DNA of 64,000 bases from Acinetobacter pullicarnis (GTDB lineage Bacteria > Pseudomonadota > Gammaproteobacteria > Pseudomonadales > Moraxellaceae), in assembly GCF_006352475.1 (NCBI RefSeq), contig NZ_VCMZ01000001.1:496001-560000 (forward strand), read 5' to 3'. The notes beneath the pieces are model-generated. The model did no database searches, was not told the origin of the DNA, and saw only the letters and a list, made by a program, of their open reading frames with translations. This document shows positions 10,240 to 19,866 of the stretch, piece by piece (position 1 is the stretch's first letter; the number at the start of each line of letters is the position of its first letter). A program made the translations under genes and the position numbers.

Positions 10240-10905
10240 ATGCGTACTTTTTATTTTCGTTTTAGCTGTGCCTTGGGTTTGAGTATTTTACTCGTATTCC
10301 TCACAGCTTGTGAGCGTAGACAAAGTACGTCGCTGTCTGAACTTAAGCGAAATCAAGAGCAAAGCGCAGCAGCAGCCAAGCAAGCTAAAGCATTGCCAGA
10401 CAATGGTGGTGGAGTAACACTGATTGATGTTGTAAGCCAGTCAGCCGTGCCAAAGTATCATCATGAGCCTCAGGCGCATCAGCACAGCAGTCGAGCCTCT
10501 GAACAACAATTACAGTACGTTGGGCGCTATCACACCGAAATGAGCTGTGCAGACTCTCTGTTGCAATGTGAAGATGGGAATGTCGATTATATTTTAAATT
10601 TGCTCCCAGACGGCAGTGCACATCGCAGTATCGTTCATTTGGGTCGGGTTTATAGTGTGAAAACGGGGATTGTGAAAACCTACCGCAAAGACTCATGGAG
10701 TTATGATGCTGAATCGAATGAGATTATTGTGCATTTGATTGAAGGGGCGGACTTAATTTATCAGATTGGACTACAGCAGGATTTAATTCTGGCTTTGGAT
10801 AAGACCTTAAATAAAAATAAGATCAATAATGATTTTTTTGAAAATAGATATCCGTTACCAAGTTATGCTTATCACCTTAAAAAAGATACACCTGCTGAAA
10901 AGTAA
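10240..10905 (+). CDS. lipoprotein of unknown function (NlpE-like segment)
   Basis: 221 residues with a lipoprotein signal ending in lipobox LTAC near residue 24. A glutamine/alanine-rich linker follows, then a C-terminal domain starting near residue 90 with YVGRYHTEMSCADSLLQC. That domain then shows YILNLLPDGSAHRS and KDSWSYDAESNEIIVHL. The pattern of a short beta-barrel with cysteines near its start faintly recalls the NlpE N-terminal domain, but this is only a resemblance. Probably outer-membrane anchored. Monocistronic. Confidence 0.6.
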   Translation: MRTFYFRFSCALGLSILLVFLTACERRQSTSLSELKRNQEQSAAAAKQAKALPDNGGGVTLIDVVSQSAVPKYHHEPQAHQHSSRASEQQLQYVGRYHTEMSCADSLLQCEDGNVDYILNLLPDGSAHRSIVHLGRVYSVKTGIVKTYRKDSWSYDAESNEIIVHLIEGADLIYQIGLQQDLILALDKTLNKNKINNDFFENRYPLPSYAYHLKKDTPAEK

Positions 10906-10960
10906 GTAAGGTGGCTGTATGTGTTGACGGATCAGTCTAGATCATTCAAATATCATGCAT

Positions 10961-10992
10961 AAAAAAAGCCTATCTAGAAGATAGGCTTTTTC
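10961..10992. terminator. bidirectional terminator
   Basis: AAAAAGCCTATCT and its reverse complement around a 3-nt loop, flanked by A and T runs. It serves the lipoprotein gene on the plus strand and the tRNA-Lys pair on the minus strand. Confidence 0.88.
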
Positions 10993-10997
10993 GAATT

Positions 10998-11073
10998 TGG
11001 TGGGTCGTCCGCGATTCGAACGCGGGACCAATGGATTAAAAGTCCACTGCTCTACCGACTGAGCTAACGACCC
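10998..11073 (-). tRNA. tRNA-Lys (anticodon UUU)
   Basis: 76 nt with an encoded CCA end (TGG at 10998-11000 on the plus strand). The minus strand starts GGGTCGTTAGCTCAGTCGG, has the anticodon loop CTTTTAA and the T loop GTTCGAATC. The acceptor stem GGGTCGT pairs with ACGACCC. Identical to the next tRNA. Confidence 0.97.
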
Positions 11074-11092
11074 ATAACAGTATCAAATTAAG

Positions 11093-11168
11093 TGGTGGGT
11101 CGTCCGCGATTCGAACGCGGGACCAATGGATTAAAAGTCCACTGCTCTACCGACTGAGCTAACGACCC
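11093..11168 (-). tRNA. tRNA-Lys (anticodon UUU), second copy
   Basis: Identical 76-nt copy of the neighbouring tRNA-Lys gene, 19 bp away. The pair is co-oriented and probably processed from one transcript, with this copy first. Confidence 0.97.
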
Positions 11169-11299
11169 AACTCGTTTTGATGTTGCGTATTGTAGCAACA
11201 TCTCAAACGAGCGCAAGTAGAAATTATCAAACTTTGTTGTGTTTGATTATAAATAGCGCAATTTAATGCTCTAAACGTCAAAAAATAACCAAATATGCT

Positions 11300-13141
11300 T
11301 TAAAACCGATACTTATAGTTGCTGATGTTGTCTAAAATTTCAGCATCAATTGCACAGTAGGCGGTTGCATTGGGGAGAAGGACCAAGATTTTATCGCTGG
11401 TTTTTGCGGGATCGAAGCCTTCTTCCTTCAATTTATTTTTTTGATACTTAAACGTTGCCGTTGTTTCGGCTGCTTTTTGTACACGTAAAAACACGGGAAC
11501 GGCATAAGTCGGGAGATGTTGCTTAAATAAGCTCACCATTTGGGTTAAGTCTTGCACGTTAAGCTGTTCACCTTCATGCAATGTGATGGCTGCCATGCCA
11601 GCACGACCATTGGTATGTGGGATTTCAACCCCATACACCACAGCTTCGGCAATTTTTTCATAGTCGCTACAGATATTTTCGACTTGGGTGGTGGAAACAT
11701 TTTCACCTCTCCAGCGGAAGGTATCTCCTAAGCGGTCAACAAATTGTGCATGACGGAAGCCGATGTCACGGACTAAATCGCCACTCATAAAATAAGCATC
11801 TCCCTGATGGAACACATTTTTCATGGTTACTGCGCGATTTTTTTCCGGATCGCTATAGCCATCAAAAGGTGAACGACGGGTAATTTTTCCAATCAGTAAG
11901 CCCACTTCACCTTTTTTGACGCGAATGCAATTGCCTTTGGCATCGCGCACCGCTTCATTTTTATCTTTATCAAACTGCACAATGGCATAAGGCGTTGGTG
12001 AGAAGCCGACAGTATTGTCAAAGTTGAAAACATTGCTGAAACCAACATTGCCTTCACTGGATGCGTAGAGTTCTAAAATTTCTTCAATTGCAAAGCGTTG
12101 TTTGAATTTATTCCAGATGTTTGGACGCATGCCATTGCCAATCATTTTGCGAACACGATGTTTACGATCAAGTTCTGAGGCAGGTGCATCCATCAAATAA
12201 CGACATAATTCACCAACATAGCCAATGGCAGAGGCATCGAATTTTTTAACATCGCTCCAAAAAGCCGAAGTTGAATATTTACGACGAATGGCGAGGGCTG
12301 CACCGCCTGCAATGGCGCTACACCAACACACCACCATGCCAGTGGCATGGTAAAGCGGTAATGTGCAATACATGACATCGGTTTGGTTTAGGTTGAGCAC
12401 ATGACCATAAGTACCATAGGCCAAGGTCCAGCGGCTATTGGTAAAAGTGACGGCTTTAGGCAGGCCAGTTGTACCAGAGGTGTAGATGTAAAATAGCCCA
12501 TCTTTACCTTTAACGGTTTGCGTGGTTGGTACATTAAACTTTGGAAAGTGGGTGATTTGCGTGGCGAGGTTAATAAAGCCAGCAGGCGCTTGTCCTGGCG
12601 TAATCAGCGTGTATTGATCTGCAAACCAATGTAGTCGGTCATCTGCTACTAAAAGCGCTTCACGCACTTCCTGTATGGCTTGATGGCATTCATCGCCCAC
12701 AATCACAGCAAATGGTTTTACCAGATTAATGCTGTGCGCCAAAACTTGACCGCTTTGTGAAGTATTGAGCAGTGCTGAAATCACACCAATTTTGGCCAGT
12801 GCAATCACAGTCGCAAGCAATTCACTGCGATTTTCCATCATGATGGCAATCACATCGCCTTTGCGTGTACCAATCGATAAATAATAGTGCGCAATTTGAT
12901 TGGCCCATTCATTGAGGGCTTGATAGCTAAATCGCTGTTCTTCGAACAAGAGTGCAGTGGCTTGTGGGTGCTTTTTAACAGCCTTTTCAAAGGCTAAAGC
13001 TAAGCCTGCAGGTGTATTGGGTGTACGTAAATATGCTTGTCTTAACCCCGTCAATAAATTTGGAACTTTGTTGATAAATTTTGGCAGCTTAGCAGCCACA
13101 TCTGCGAGGCCAATGAGGTCGCTTTGTGTTGTTTGGCTCAT
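11300..13141 (-). CDS. long-chain acyl-CoA synthetase (FATP/FadD6-like)
   Basis: 613-residue member of the ANL superfamily, which activates fatty acids to acyl-CoA through an acyl-adenylate. The P-loop-like motif YIYTSGTTGLPKAV is near residue 215. Later motifs are LYASSEGNVGFSN and the hinge GDTFRWRGENVSTTQVEN. The C-terminal catalytic lysine region is TFKYQKNKLKEEGFDP. The FATP-type spacing suggests long or very long chain substrates. Monocistronic, minus strand, following rne but separated from it by a terminator. Confidence 0.9.
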   Translation of the reverse strand: MSQTTQSDLIGLADVAAKLPKFINKVPNLLTGLRQAYLRTPNTPAGLALAFEKAVKKHPQATALLFEEQRFSYQALNEWANQIAHYYLSIGTRKGDVIAIMMENRSELLATVIALAKIGVISALLNTSQSGQVLAHSINLVKPFAVIVGDECHQAIQEVREALLVADDRLHWFADQYTLITPGQAPAGFINLATQITHFPKFNVPTTQTVKGKDGLFYIYTSGTTGLPKAVTFTNSRWTLAYGTYGHVLNLNQTDVMYCTLPLYHATGMVVCWCSAIAGGAALAIRRKYSTSAFWSDVKKFDASAIGYVGELCRYLMDAPASELDRKHRVRKMIGNGMRPNIWNKFKQRFAIEEILELYASSEGNVGFSNVFNFDNTVGFSPTPYAIVQFDKDKNEAVRDAKGNCIRVKKGEVGLLIGKITRRSPFDGYSDPEKNRAVTMKNVFHQGDAYFMSGDLVRDIGFRHAQFVDRLGDTFRWRGENVSTTQVENICSDYEKIAEAVVYGVEIPHTNGRAGMAAITLHEGEQLNVQDLTQMVSLFKQHLPTYAVPVFLRVQKAAETTATFKYQKNKLKEEGFDPAKTSDKILVLLPNATAYCAIDAEILDNISNYKYRF

Positions 13142-13264
13142 ATGAATCCTATTTTATTTTGCTCATCCAATTAAAGGTTTGAGTCTCATATTCGAAACTC
13201 ATCGCCCAACCTGCATTTTTAAGACGAATCGTCTAGTGCAAACAACCTAATCTGCCCAAAATAA

Positions 13265-13304
13265 CAAAAAAAACCTAGTCACCGAAATGACTAGGTTTTA
13301 GAAA
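13265..13304 (-). terminator. intrinsic terminator of rne
   Basis: AAAACCTAGTCA and its reverse complement around a CCGAAA loop. On the minus strand it is followed by an eight-T run. It lies about 25 nt past the rne stop codon. Confidence 0.88.
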
Positions 13305-13326
13305 GTGACTTAAATTAAGCGAATTG

Positions 13327-16300
13327 TTATTCAGCCACTGGGGTTACTTTTTTTGGTGGACGGCCACGTGGACGACGCGGACGTGCAGGTAGTTTGTCTC
13401 CATCTGCCGCAAGTGCTTCACTTTCGTCTTGGCTGGCTTCTGGTGCTAAAGCTAAGTCAGGCTGTTTTGGCTCTGCTTTTGCTTTTGCGGTTTGTGCACG
13501 AGTCTTCGCTGGCGTCGCTGCTTTTTCAGCCTTAACAACGGGTGCAATCACTTCGGCTTCAACTTCAGCTGCGACTGGAGTTTCCTCAGCGACAACAACA
13601 GCAGGGCTAGACTCAACTGTTGTTTCAATTGGCGTCACGACCGGTGCTACAGTGGTGTCGACCGTGTCAGCGACAACGATTTCGGCTGGTACAACAACGG
13701 TTTCAGGCGCAGTAATCGTCTCTGGTGCTGCTGTTACGACGTCTGCTGCTTCAGTCACGACTTCAACCGGTGCTGTTTGCGCGATGGCTGATGCTTGAAC
13801 TTGCTTTGCTTGTTCAAAAGCTTGTTCTGCAGCCATTTTTGCAAGACGACGACGCTCACGAGGATCGTTCGCAACGCGGTTTTCAGCACTTGGTGATGGT
13901 GGGGTTAAGTCAAGAACTGCAGCAGGTGCCACTTCAAGCTGTGCTTTGGTCACAACAGCATCACGTGTTACAGGCGCTTGCTCTGCTTCAGCTGGACTGT
14001 TGACTTCAGTTGCGGTCGCGATCGTCGCTGCATACTCATCAGTGAACTTGATTAACGCACGGTTGAAGGTCGGGATTAAGCCGAATTGTTCGATCAATAC
14101 CGAGCAGTCTTCACCATAAACATGACGAATCAAGCTACCTACGGTGTATTTTGCAAGTGACGGTACTTGAGAAGGATTTAGCTTCGCAACGGTTGCCGTT
14201 TTTGCTTTTGGCAAATCGCGTTGGCGACGACGTGCACGTGGATCATTGCTGGCACGTACGGCTGGTTGCTGTGGATCTTGCGCAACCTCTTTCTCAACCA
14301 CAACTGGTTTTTTAACTTCAGTTGGACGTGGTTCGACGACAGGAGCTGGAGCAACTGGACGAGTTGCGGTCTCAACGCGCGGCTGTTGTACCGGTGTAGC
14401 AACCGAGTTTAAGGCAACAATTTCACTTTGCTGTTGATCAACATTAATGACCAATGCAGTGGTGAGCGCTTCATGACGTGGAACATCAATCATGGCAACA
14501 ACAGGTTGTTGTGGATCATTTACAACAGGTGTAGTCGCTACGTTTGATGGCGCTTGCTCATTGAAAACAGTTTGATCGCGTTGACGAGTTGGACGTTGAG
14601 GACGCTGTGGGCTATTGCGGTCACGGCGTGGGACAACGTTTTCAGTCGGTGCGTCAAATTGTTGCTCATTGTTTTGCTGGCGTCTTTGAGGGCGCTTTTG
14701 ATCGCGCTGCTCTTGACGAGCATCTTGACGAGCGTCCTGACGCTGATCTTGACGTGAGTCCTGACGCTGATCTTGGCGTGAGTCTTGACGCTGATCTTGG
14801 CGCGAGTCCTGACGCTGATCTTGGCGCGAGTCCTGACGTTGATCTTGGCGCGAGTCCTGACGTTGATCTTGGCGTGAGTCCTGACGTTGATCTTGGCGTG
14901 AGTCTTGACGCTGATCTTGGCGTGAATCTACGCGTTGTTCTGAACGTGAACTCTGTAGGTTCTCATCGACGTTCGAATCAACGTTTTGATCGCGTGGTTC
15001 TTTTTGCTTGGTGCGTTTTTTATTGTTGTTACGCGGGTTGCGCTCGTCTTTTTCAACAGATCGCTCTGGAAATTCACGTGGCTCAGTTTTTGCGTTGTTC
15101 GCGCTGATATAAGCATTGTTTTGCTCACTCACTTGAACCTGTTCACGCCCCGTTGCAGGATTGACTTGCCCAAATTGACCACGGCTAACGGCACCGTTGT
15201 TAATCATTTGTTCAATCGCAGCTGCTGCATTGTTTGCATTACGGTTTTGATCTGTTGTGCTGGCTTGTTTTTGTACAAACAAGTTTTCTAACCATGCGCA
15301 AGGACTGCTGCTATTGGTGGCTTGTGCCACTGGTGCAGCCACAGCTTTGCTGGCGTGTTGCTGTTGTGCTGCCACAGCTGGTTTTTTATTTGCTGGCGCT
15401 GCTGCTTGTGCAGTTGCTGGAGCAATTTGTGCACTATTTTCTTCTTCTAAATGCCATTCTGATGAAGCATAGCCCAGTTCTTTTTCGCTAGAGCGAGTTG
15501 CTTCTGTGCGTTCATAACTGGTTGGTGCGAAACCATCCGGATTATAAGAAATTTGATAATGTGGTGTTTCTAAATGCGGGTGCGGTAGCACGGTCACACG
15601 AACACCTGAAGATTGCTCTAAATACACCAAAGTATGACGTTTTTCATTGAGCAAGAAAGCTGCAATTTCAACAGGAACTTCGACTTGAACTTCACCACGA
15701 CGTTCGCGTAATGCAATTTCTTCTACTTTACGCATAATCGAAAGCGAAAGTGAGCGTAAGTCACGCACCATGCCAGTACCGTGGCAACGTGGGCAAACAT
15801 AACCAGTCGCTTCTTCAAGCGATGGGCGTAAACGTTGGCGACTCATTTCCATTAAACCGAAACGAGACAATTGGCCGAACTGAATGCGTGCACGGTCACT
15901 TTGAGTGGCTTCACGTAATTTCGCTTCAACCATACGTTGATTGCGTTCTTTGCTCATGTCGATGAAATCGATCACCACCAAACCACCGATATCACGCAAA
16001 CGAAGTTGACGGGCAATTTCTTCGGCTGCTTCTAGGTTGGTGCTGAGTGCAGTTTCTTCAACATCATGGCCACGTGTTGATTTGGCTGAGTTGATATCGA
16101 TTGAAACCAACGCTTCGGTTTGGTCAATAACGATTGAACCACCTGAAGGAAGTTTTACTTCACGCTCATAAGCCGTTTGAATTTGGCTTTCAATTGCAAA
16201 GTGTGCAAATAAAGGCTCATTTAAAGTATAGGTTTTGAGTTTGTCTAATTGATTTGGCATCACTGCTTTTACGAAGTTATAGGCTTCGTTATAAGCTTGC

Positions 16301-16995
16301 TCATTGTCAATTAAGATTTCTGTCACATCATCACGTAAATAGTCACGGATAGCGCGAGTGACAACGCCAGCTTCTTGGTGTACCAACATTGGCGAAGGGC
16401 CGCTATTGGTTGTGCTTTGGATTTGCGTCCAAAGGTCAAGCAAGTGTTGTAAGTCAAGTTGTAATTCTTCTTGAGTACGACCAATACCTGCAGTACGTAC
16501 AATTACGCTCATGCCACGTGGGACATTGAGGGAAGCTAACATTTCTTTTAATTCGTCGCGGACTGCGCCAGAAATTTGACGGCTAATGCCACCACCTTTC
16601 GGGTTGTTTGGCATAAGGACCAAATAACGTCCAGCCAATGAGATAAAGGTCGAAAGGGCTGCACCTTTATTACCGCGCTCTTCTTTCTCAACTTGGACTA
16701 AAAGCTCAGTGCCTTCGGTAATCAATTCGCGAATATTTGAGGTTTGACGTGGGTCAGCTTTGTAATACGAGTTAGCAATTTCTCGCATCGATAAAAAACC
16801 TTGACGCCCAGCACCATATTCAACGAATACAGCTTCAAGCGATGGTTCTACGCGAGTCACATGACCTTTGTAGATATTGGCTTTTTTTTGTTCACGGGTA
16901 CGATTTTCTAAATCAAAATCGTAAAGACGGTGACCAGTAATAAGTGCAACGCGAACTTCTTCGGCATGTGTTGCATTGATCAACATACGTTTCAT
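13327..16995 (-). CDS. rne: ribonuclease E
   Basis: Essential endoribonuclease for mRNA decay and rRNA/tRNA processing. The ATG at 16995 ([19 protein letters not shown]) matches the family start, giving about 1222 residues. The N-terminal catalytic half has an S1 domain from about residue 38, a DNase I-like region with VVIDFIDM, and the zinc-link CPRC at 401-404. The C-terminal half is disordered: an RQDQRQDS octapeptide repeated about eight times (residues about 688-755), then long alanine/valine/proline/glutamate stretches. It also has two NDPRxRRR motifs (13847-13870 and 14220-14246 region) and an AT-hook-like RPRGRPPKK close to the end. A degradosome scaffold role for the tail is inferred. 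The longer frame to 17079 adds 28 non-family residues and is rejected. Confidence 0.97.
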   Translation of the reverse strand: MKRMLINATHAEEVRVALITGHRLYDFDLENRTREQKKANIYKGHVTRVEPSLEAVFVEYGAGRQGFLSMREIANSYYKADPRQTSNIRELITEGTELLVQVEKEERGNKGAALSTFISLAGRYLVLMPNNPKGGGISRQISGAVRDELKEMLASLNVPRGMSVIVRTAGIGRTQEELQLDLQHLLDLWTQIQSTTNSGPSPMLVHQEAGVVTRAIRDYLRDDVTEILIDNEQAYNEAYNFVKAVMPNQLDKLKTYTLNEPLFAHFAIESQIQTAYEREVKLPSGGSIVIDQTEALVSIDINSAKSTRGHDVEETALSTNLEAAEEIARQLRLRDIGGLVVIDFIDMSKERNQRMVEAKLREATQSDRARIQFGQLSRFGLMEMSRQRLRPSLEEATGYVCPRCHGTGMVRDLRSLSLSIMRKVEEIALRERRGEVQVEVPVEIAAFLLNEKRHTLVYLEQSSGVRVTVLPHPHLETPHYQISYNPDGFAPTSYERTEATRSSEKELGYASSEWHLEEENSAQIAPATAQAAAPANKKPAVAAQQQHASKAVAAPVAQATNSSSPCAWLENLFVQKQASTTDQNRNANNAAAAIEQMINNGAVSRGQFGQVNPATGREQVQVSEQNNAYISANNAKTEPREFPERSVEKDERNPRNNNKKRTKQKEPRDQNVDSNVDENLQSSRSEQRVDSRQDQRQDSRQDQRQDSRQDQRQDSRQDQRQDSRQDQRQDSRQDQRQDSRQDQRQDSRQDQRQDARQDARQEQRDQKRPQRRQQNNEQQFDAPTENVVPRRDRNSPQRPQRPTRQRDQTVFNEQAPSNVATTPVVNDPQQPVVAMIDVPRHEALTTALVINVDQQQSEIVALNSVATPVQQPRVETATRPVAPAPVVEPRPTEVKKPVVVEKEVAQDPQQPAVRASNDPRARRRQRDLPKAKTATVAKLNPSQVPSLAKYTVGSLIRHVYGEDCSVLIEQFGLIPTFNRALIKFTDEYAATIATATEVNSPAEAEQAPVTRDAVVTKAQLEVAPAAVLDLTPPSPSAENRVANDPRERRRLAKMAAEQAFEQAKQVQASAIAQTAPVEVVTEAADVVTAAPETITAPETVVVPAEIVVADTVDTTVAPVVTPIETTVESSPAVVVAEETPVAAEVEAEVIAPVVKAEKAATPAKTRAQTAKAKAEPKQPDLALAPEASQDESEALAADGDKLPARPRRPRGRPPKKVTPVAE
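14736..14930. repeat. 24-bp minisatellite inside rne
   Basis: About eight tandem 24-bp units of the type TGACGCTGATCTTGGCGTGA plus four bases, differing by a few silent changes. They encode the repeated peptide SRQDQRQD in the RNase E tail. The unit is a multiple of three, so copy-number change keeps the frame. Confidence 0.9.
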
Positions 16996-17740
16996 GGGTG
17001 TAACACCTAATAGTGATTCACACCAACAAATTGTTTTAAGCAGATTTGCGGACATCTTTGAAGATGAAACAACACTCAATCACATTTACTTACCGTGCAA
17101 TTTTTGAGTATAGCGGCCTTTATGGCTTTGCTTTGATTCACCTATAAATGTAGGCAAGTCCACTTTAATCTGACTTCGATTAAAGTTCCCAATATTTTCA
17201 CTGAAACTTCAAGCGGTGCATTAGATGCGTTACTTTCACTGTACTTTGTTCGAAGATCAACTGCATGATAGGCAGTATGTCTTGATACGGAATGATCGTC
17301 GTATCTTTACAATGGCACAGTTCCAATGCCTCAAACGCTTGTGTTCTGAAAACTCTTGGTCACAATTTGGCTGATGTGGATCAGTTTACTTTTAAAAACC
17401 AACATCGAAGTTGGCAACATAATGTTTTTCAACATGTCGATTTATGTGCAAAAGCACAATTAAACGCAACAGTTTGTGTTTTTGCCGATATAATAAAGCC
17501 TTCGGCGTCGGCATATTCTTTGGGGACCTTTCCGCGTAAAAAACGAGTGGCTGGATTAGTACTGAATTTCATTTATTTTGAAATGTCTAAAAAGCGACTC
17601 TATTACGGTGGTATCCGTTGCCCGACTATAGCAAACCTTCGATCATCTGCCTATGGGGTAAGCTTAGTTTTCTTGTGAAAAACATCATCTAAGTGATCAA
17701 TTTTCAATCAAATTTAATTTTTATAGCTCTGAGTAACTGT
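16996..17740. other. long region between divergent rne and rluC
   Basis: About 745 bp. It should contain the rne promoter and a long 5' leader. A TATACT hexamer on the minus strand at 17107-17112 could be a -10 box. On the plus strand TATAAT at 17489-17494 could serve rluC, leaving a leader of about 240 nt. A plus-strand ORF of 128 codons (17292-17678) has no ribosome binding site and unconvincing composition. In enterobacteria the rne leader mediates autoregulation; whether that holds here is open. Confidence 0.45.
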
Positions 17741-18676
17741 ATGGATTCTACACAGCAATGGCAAAGTGTCACTTGGTTTGAAGTCGACGAACATCAAGTC
17801 GGTCAGCGCATTGATAACTTTTTATTTAGCCGTCTCAAAGGGGTGCCTAAAAGCCGAATCTATCGCTTAATGCGTGAGGGTCAGGTGCGTATCAATAAAA
17901 AAAGAATCAAAGCAGAAACCAAATTGGTGCTAGGTGATCAAATCCGTGTAGCACCAATTCGCTATGAACAAAAAGAAGAAACCGATGTTCCAGTGTCCGA
18001 TAAAGTTGCACAAAGTCTGTTAAATCGCATTGTTTATGAAGATGAAGGCTTATTGGTGATCAATAAACCCTCAGGCATTGCGGTGCATGGCGGCAGCGGC
18101 GTGGCGTATGGTCTCATTGAGGCCTTGCGTGCAGCGACAGGTAAAAAGTATTTAGAACTGATTCATCGTATTGACCGTGATACCTCTGGGTTGGTGATGA
18201 TCAGTAAAAAGCGCAGTACTTTAAAAACGCTACAAGACTTGTTGCGTGAACATAAGATCCAAAAAACCTATGCTGCGATTGTAAAAGGTCAGGTCGCCCT
18301 CGATAAACAATTGATTGATGCACCTTTGTTGCGTTACGAGTTGTCTAATGGTGAGCGTCGTGTGCGCATTGCCAAAGAAGGTAAGCCAAGCCAGACCCAG
18401 TGGAAAGTAAAAGAACGTTTTCGTCATGGGACCTTGGTTTATGCCTCACCATTGTCGGGCCGAACCCATCAGATTCGTGTACATGGTCTAAGTATTGGTC
18501 ATCCCTTGATTGGTGATGATAAGTACGGTCATCAGACCGAATATAAAGGACCTGCACCGCGTCGCCTGTGTTTACATGCAATGCGCCTTGATATTCCTGG
18601 TTTTCCTGTGATTGAAGCACCATTGCCTGAAGATATGCAAAGCTTGGTCGCGCAATTAAGAGCGCAGTCACAATGA
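17741..18676 (+). CDS. rluC: 23S rRNA pseudouridine synthase (RluC type)
   Basis: Pseudouridine synthase of the RluA/RluC/RluD family, which modifies 23S rRNA. Started at the ATG at 17741 (MDSTQQWQSVTWFEVDEHQ), giving about 311 residues. An N-terminal S4 RNA-binding domain (GQRIDNFLFSRLKGVPKSRIYRLM and VRINKKRIK) precedes the catalytic domain, with the active-site motif HRIDRDTSGLVM and later GRTHQIRVH. Position next to rne is common in gammaproteobacteria and supports RluC. The stop overlaps the next gene start by 4 nt (ATGA). Confidence 0.93.
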   Translation: MDSTQQWQSVTWFEVDEHQVGQRIDNFLFSRLKGVPKSRIYRLMREGQVRINKKRIKAETKLVLGDQIRVAPIRYEQKEETDVPVSDKVAQSLLNRIVYEDEGLLVINKPSGIAVHGGSGVAYGLIEALRAATGKKYLELIHRIDRDTSGLVMISKKRSTLKTLQDLLREHKIQKTYAAIVKGQVALDKQLIDAPLLRYELSNGERRVRIAKEGKPSQTQWKVKERFRHGTLVYASPLSGRTHQIRVHGLSIGHPLIGDDKYGHQTEYKGPAPRRLCLHAMRLDIPGFPVIEAPLPEDMQSLVAQLRAQSQ

Positions 18677-19410
18677 GTCTAGATGTTGATGTTGCTGTGG
18701 CTGTGCAACAGGAGCGCGAAATCAATCCGAGTGTTGACCCAATTCAATTGGTTATTTTTGATTGGGATGGCACTTTGTATAATTCGGTTGGCCAGATTGT
18801 AAAAAGTCTACATTTTGCTGCACAGCAATTTCAGCAACCGTTAACCGATGATGCTGCCAAAAGCATTATTGGTTTGGGCTTGCCTGAGGTGATGCAGGTT
18901 TTATTTCCACAAGCACCTGAATTACATCAAGGCATACTTGAATCCTATTCCCGTCACTATGCAGAAAATTCAGCCGACGATCGTTGGTTTGATGGTGTGG
19001 CGGAACTGCTACAGGATCTAAAGCAGCAAGGCGTGCAATTGGCTGTGGCGACCGGAAAAAGTCGTCGTGGCTTAGATCGTGTGCTGAATCATACCGATAG
19101 TCATGATTTATTTGTGACCACCCGTGCCGCCAGTGAGACCAAATCGAAGCCCGATCCATGCATGCTTGAAGAGATTCTGGCCGAAACAGGTATTGCTGTA
19201 GAGCAAGCTGTGATGGTTGGCGATACGTCTTATGATCTTGAGATGGCAAGAAATCTTGGAATGAAAAGCATCGGTGTTGGCTATGGTGTGCATCCAGTAG
19301 AGTCGCTTGCACAGTTTGCTCCGCTTAATATTGTGGCCGATGTTGCAGCCTTGCATGACTACCTTAATCAATTGCTACAAAGTCACCGTACTGTGCTTGC
19401 ACAGGGGTAA
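18673..19410 (+). CDS. HAD family phosphatase (phosphoglycolate phosphatase-like)
   Basis: 245-residue haloacid dehalogenase hydrolase. Motif I FDWDGTLYNS is near residue 29 (nucleophile and acid Asp). Motif II is AVATGKSRRG, the motif III lysine is in SETKSKPDP, and motif IV is MVGDTSYDLEMARN. A helical cap lies between motifs I and II. Resembles the Gph/YfdR-like group encoded next to rluC in related genomes; the substrate is unknown. Translationally coupled to rluC. Confidence 0.88.
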   Translation: MSLDVDVAVAVQQEREINPSVDPIQLVIFDWDGTLYNSVGQIVKSLHFAAQQFQQPLTDDAAKSIIGLGLPEVMQVLFPQAPELHQGILESYSRHYAENSADDRWFDGVAELLQDLKQQGVQLAVATGKSRRGLDRVLNHTDSHDLFVTTRAASETKSKPDPCMLEEILAETGIAVEQAVMVGDTSYDLEMARNLGMKSIGVGYGVHPVESLAQFAPLNIVADVAALHDYLNQLLQSHRTVLAQG

Positions 19411-19435
19411 AGCATTTAATCATTTGGTTTATTGC

Positions 19436-19477
19436 AAACAATAAGGTCGTTGCTTAAGCAGCGACCTTATTGTTTGG
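19436..19477 (+). terminator. intrinsic terminator of rluC-HAD operon
   Basis: CAAACAATAAGGTCGTTGC and a near-exact reverse complement around a 4-nt loop. The arms end in ATTGTTTG rather than a pure T tract. Directly downstream of the HAD gene. Confidence 0.75.
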
Positions 19478-19866
19478 GTAAAATAAAAAAATCAGCAGAC
19501 TCATGGATGAATCAAGTTGCTGTCGTCGACGCTAAAGACGATCTGGGCACTAATAGTTATCAGCTATCCTAGTTCATATAATAAGTATTGGTATTCAACG
19601 CCTAAATTCACGATTCTTAAATTGTTTATATACACCTCTGTTTTCAAGGGACTGCTTCGATTGAGCGATCAAAACAGGACAGCTCAGCTGCACATTCATA
19701 TTCAAAAATTGCATATGCAGGATGCTAGCCACTTATTTTATTGAATCTCTCATTGATGCTTAAACCATCGTTGCAGCTTCCTGTGCCGGTGAAGTCTTTA
19801 TTGCATTTGAAAGGCTTTCCCCATTGAAAACATGATTGTTTTTATTTGCAGTTTAAGGAAACGTTG
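19478..19866. other. intergenic region upstream of the mhpDFE operon
   Basis: About 390 bp. Presumably carries the promoter of mhpD. A palindromic GCATATGC lies near 19710. No convincing gene: a 75-codon plus-strand frame (19517-19744) lacks a ribosome binding site and family features. Confidence 0.45.

Noticed and set aside
10998..11168. tRNA-Lys repeat as an integration (att) site for an island
   Set aside because: Both copies are full-length and adjacent, and no integrase or foreign block flanks them.
14736..14930. Regular 24-bp repeats as a possible CRISPR array
   Set aside because: Units are directly adjacent without unique spacers and translate in frame as part of RNase E.
13394..15107. 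Long plus-strand ORFs (134, 172, 99 and other codons) opposite rne
   Set aside because: They are antisense frames of the low-complexity RNase E tail, created by its biased codons. No ribosome binding sites or family features.
17292..17678. 128-codon ORF upstream of rluC
   Set aside because: No ribosome binding site, odd composition, and no resemblance to a protein family; the region is better explained as leader and promoter DNA.
19517..19744. 75-codon ORF upstream of mhpD
   Set aside because: No ribosome binding site or recognisable features.
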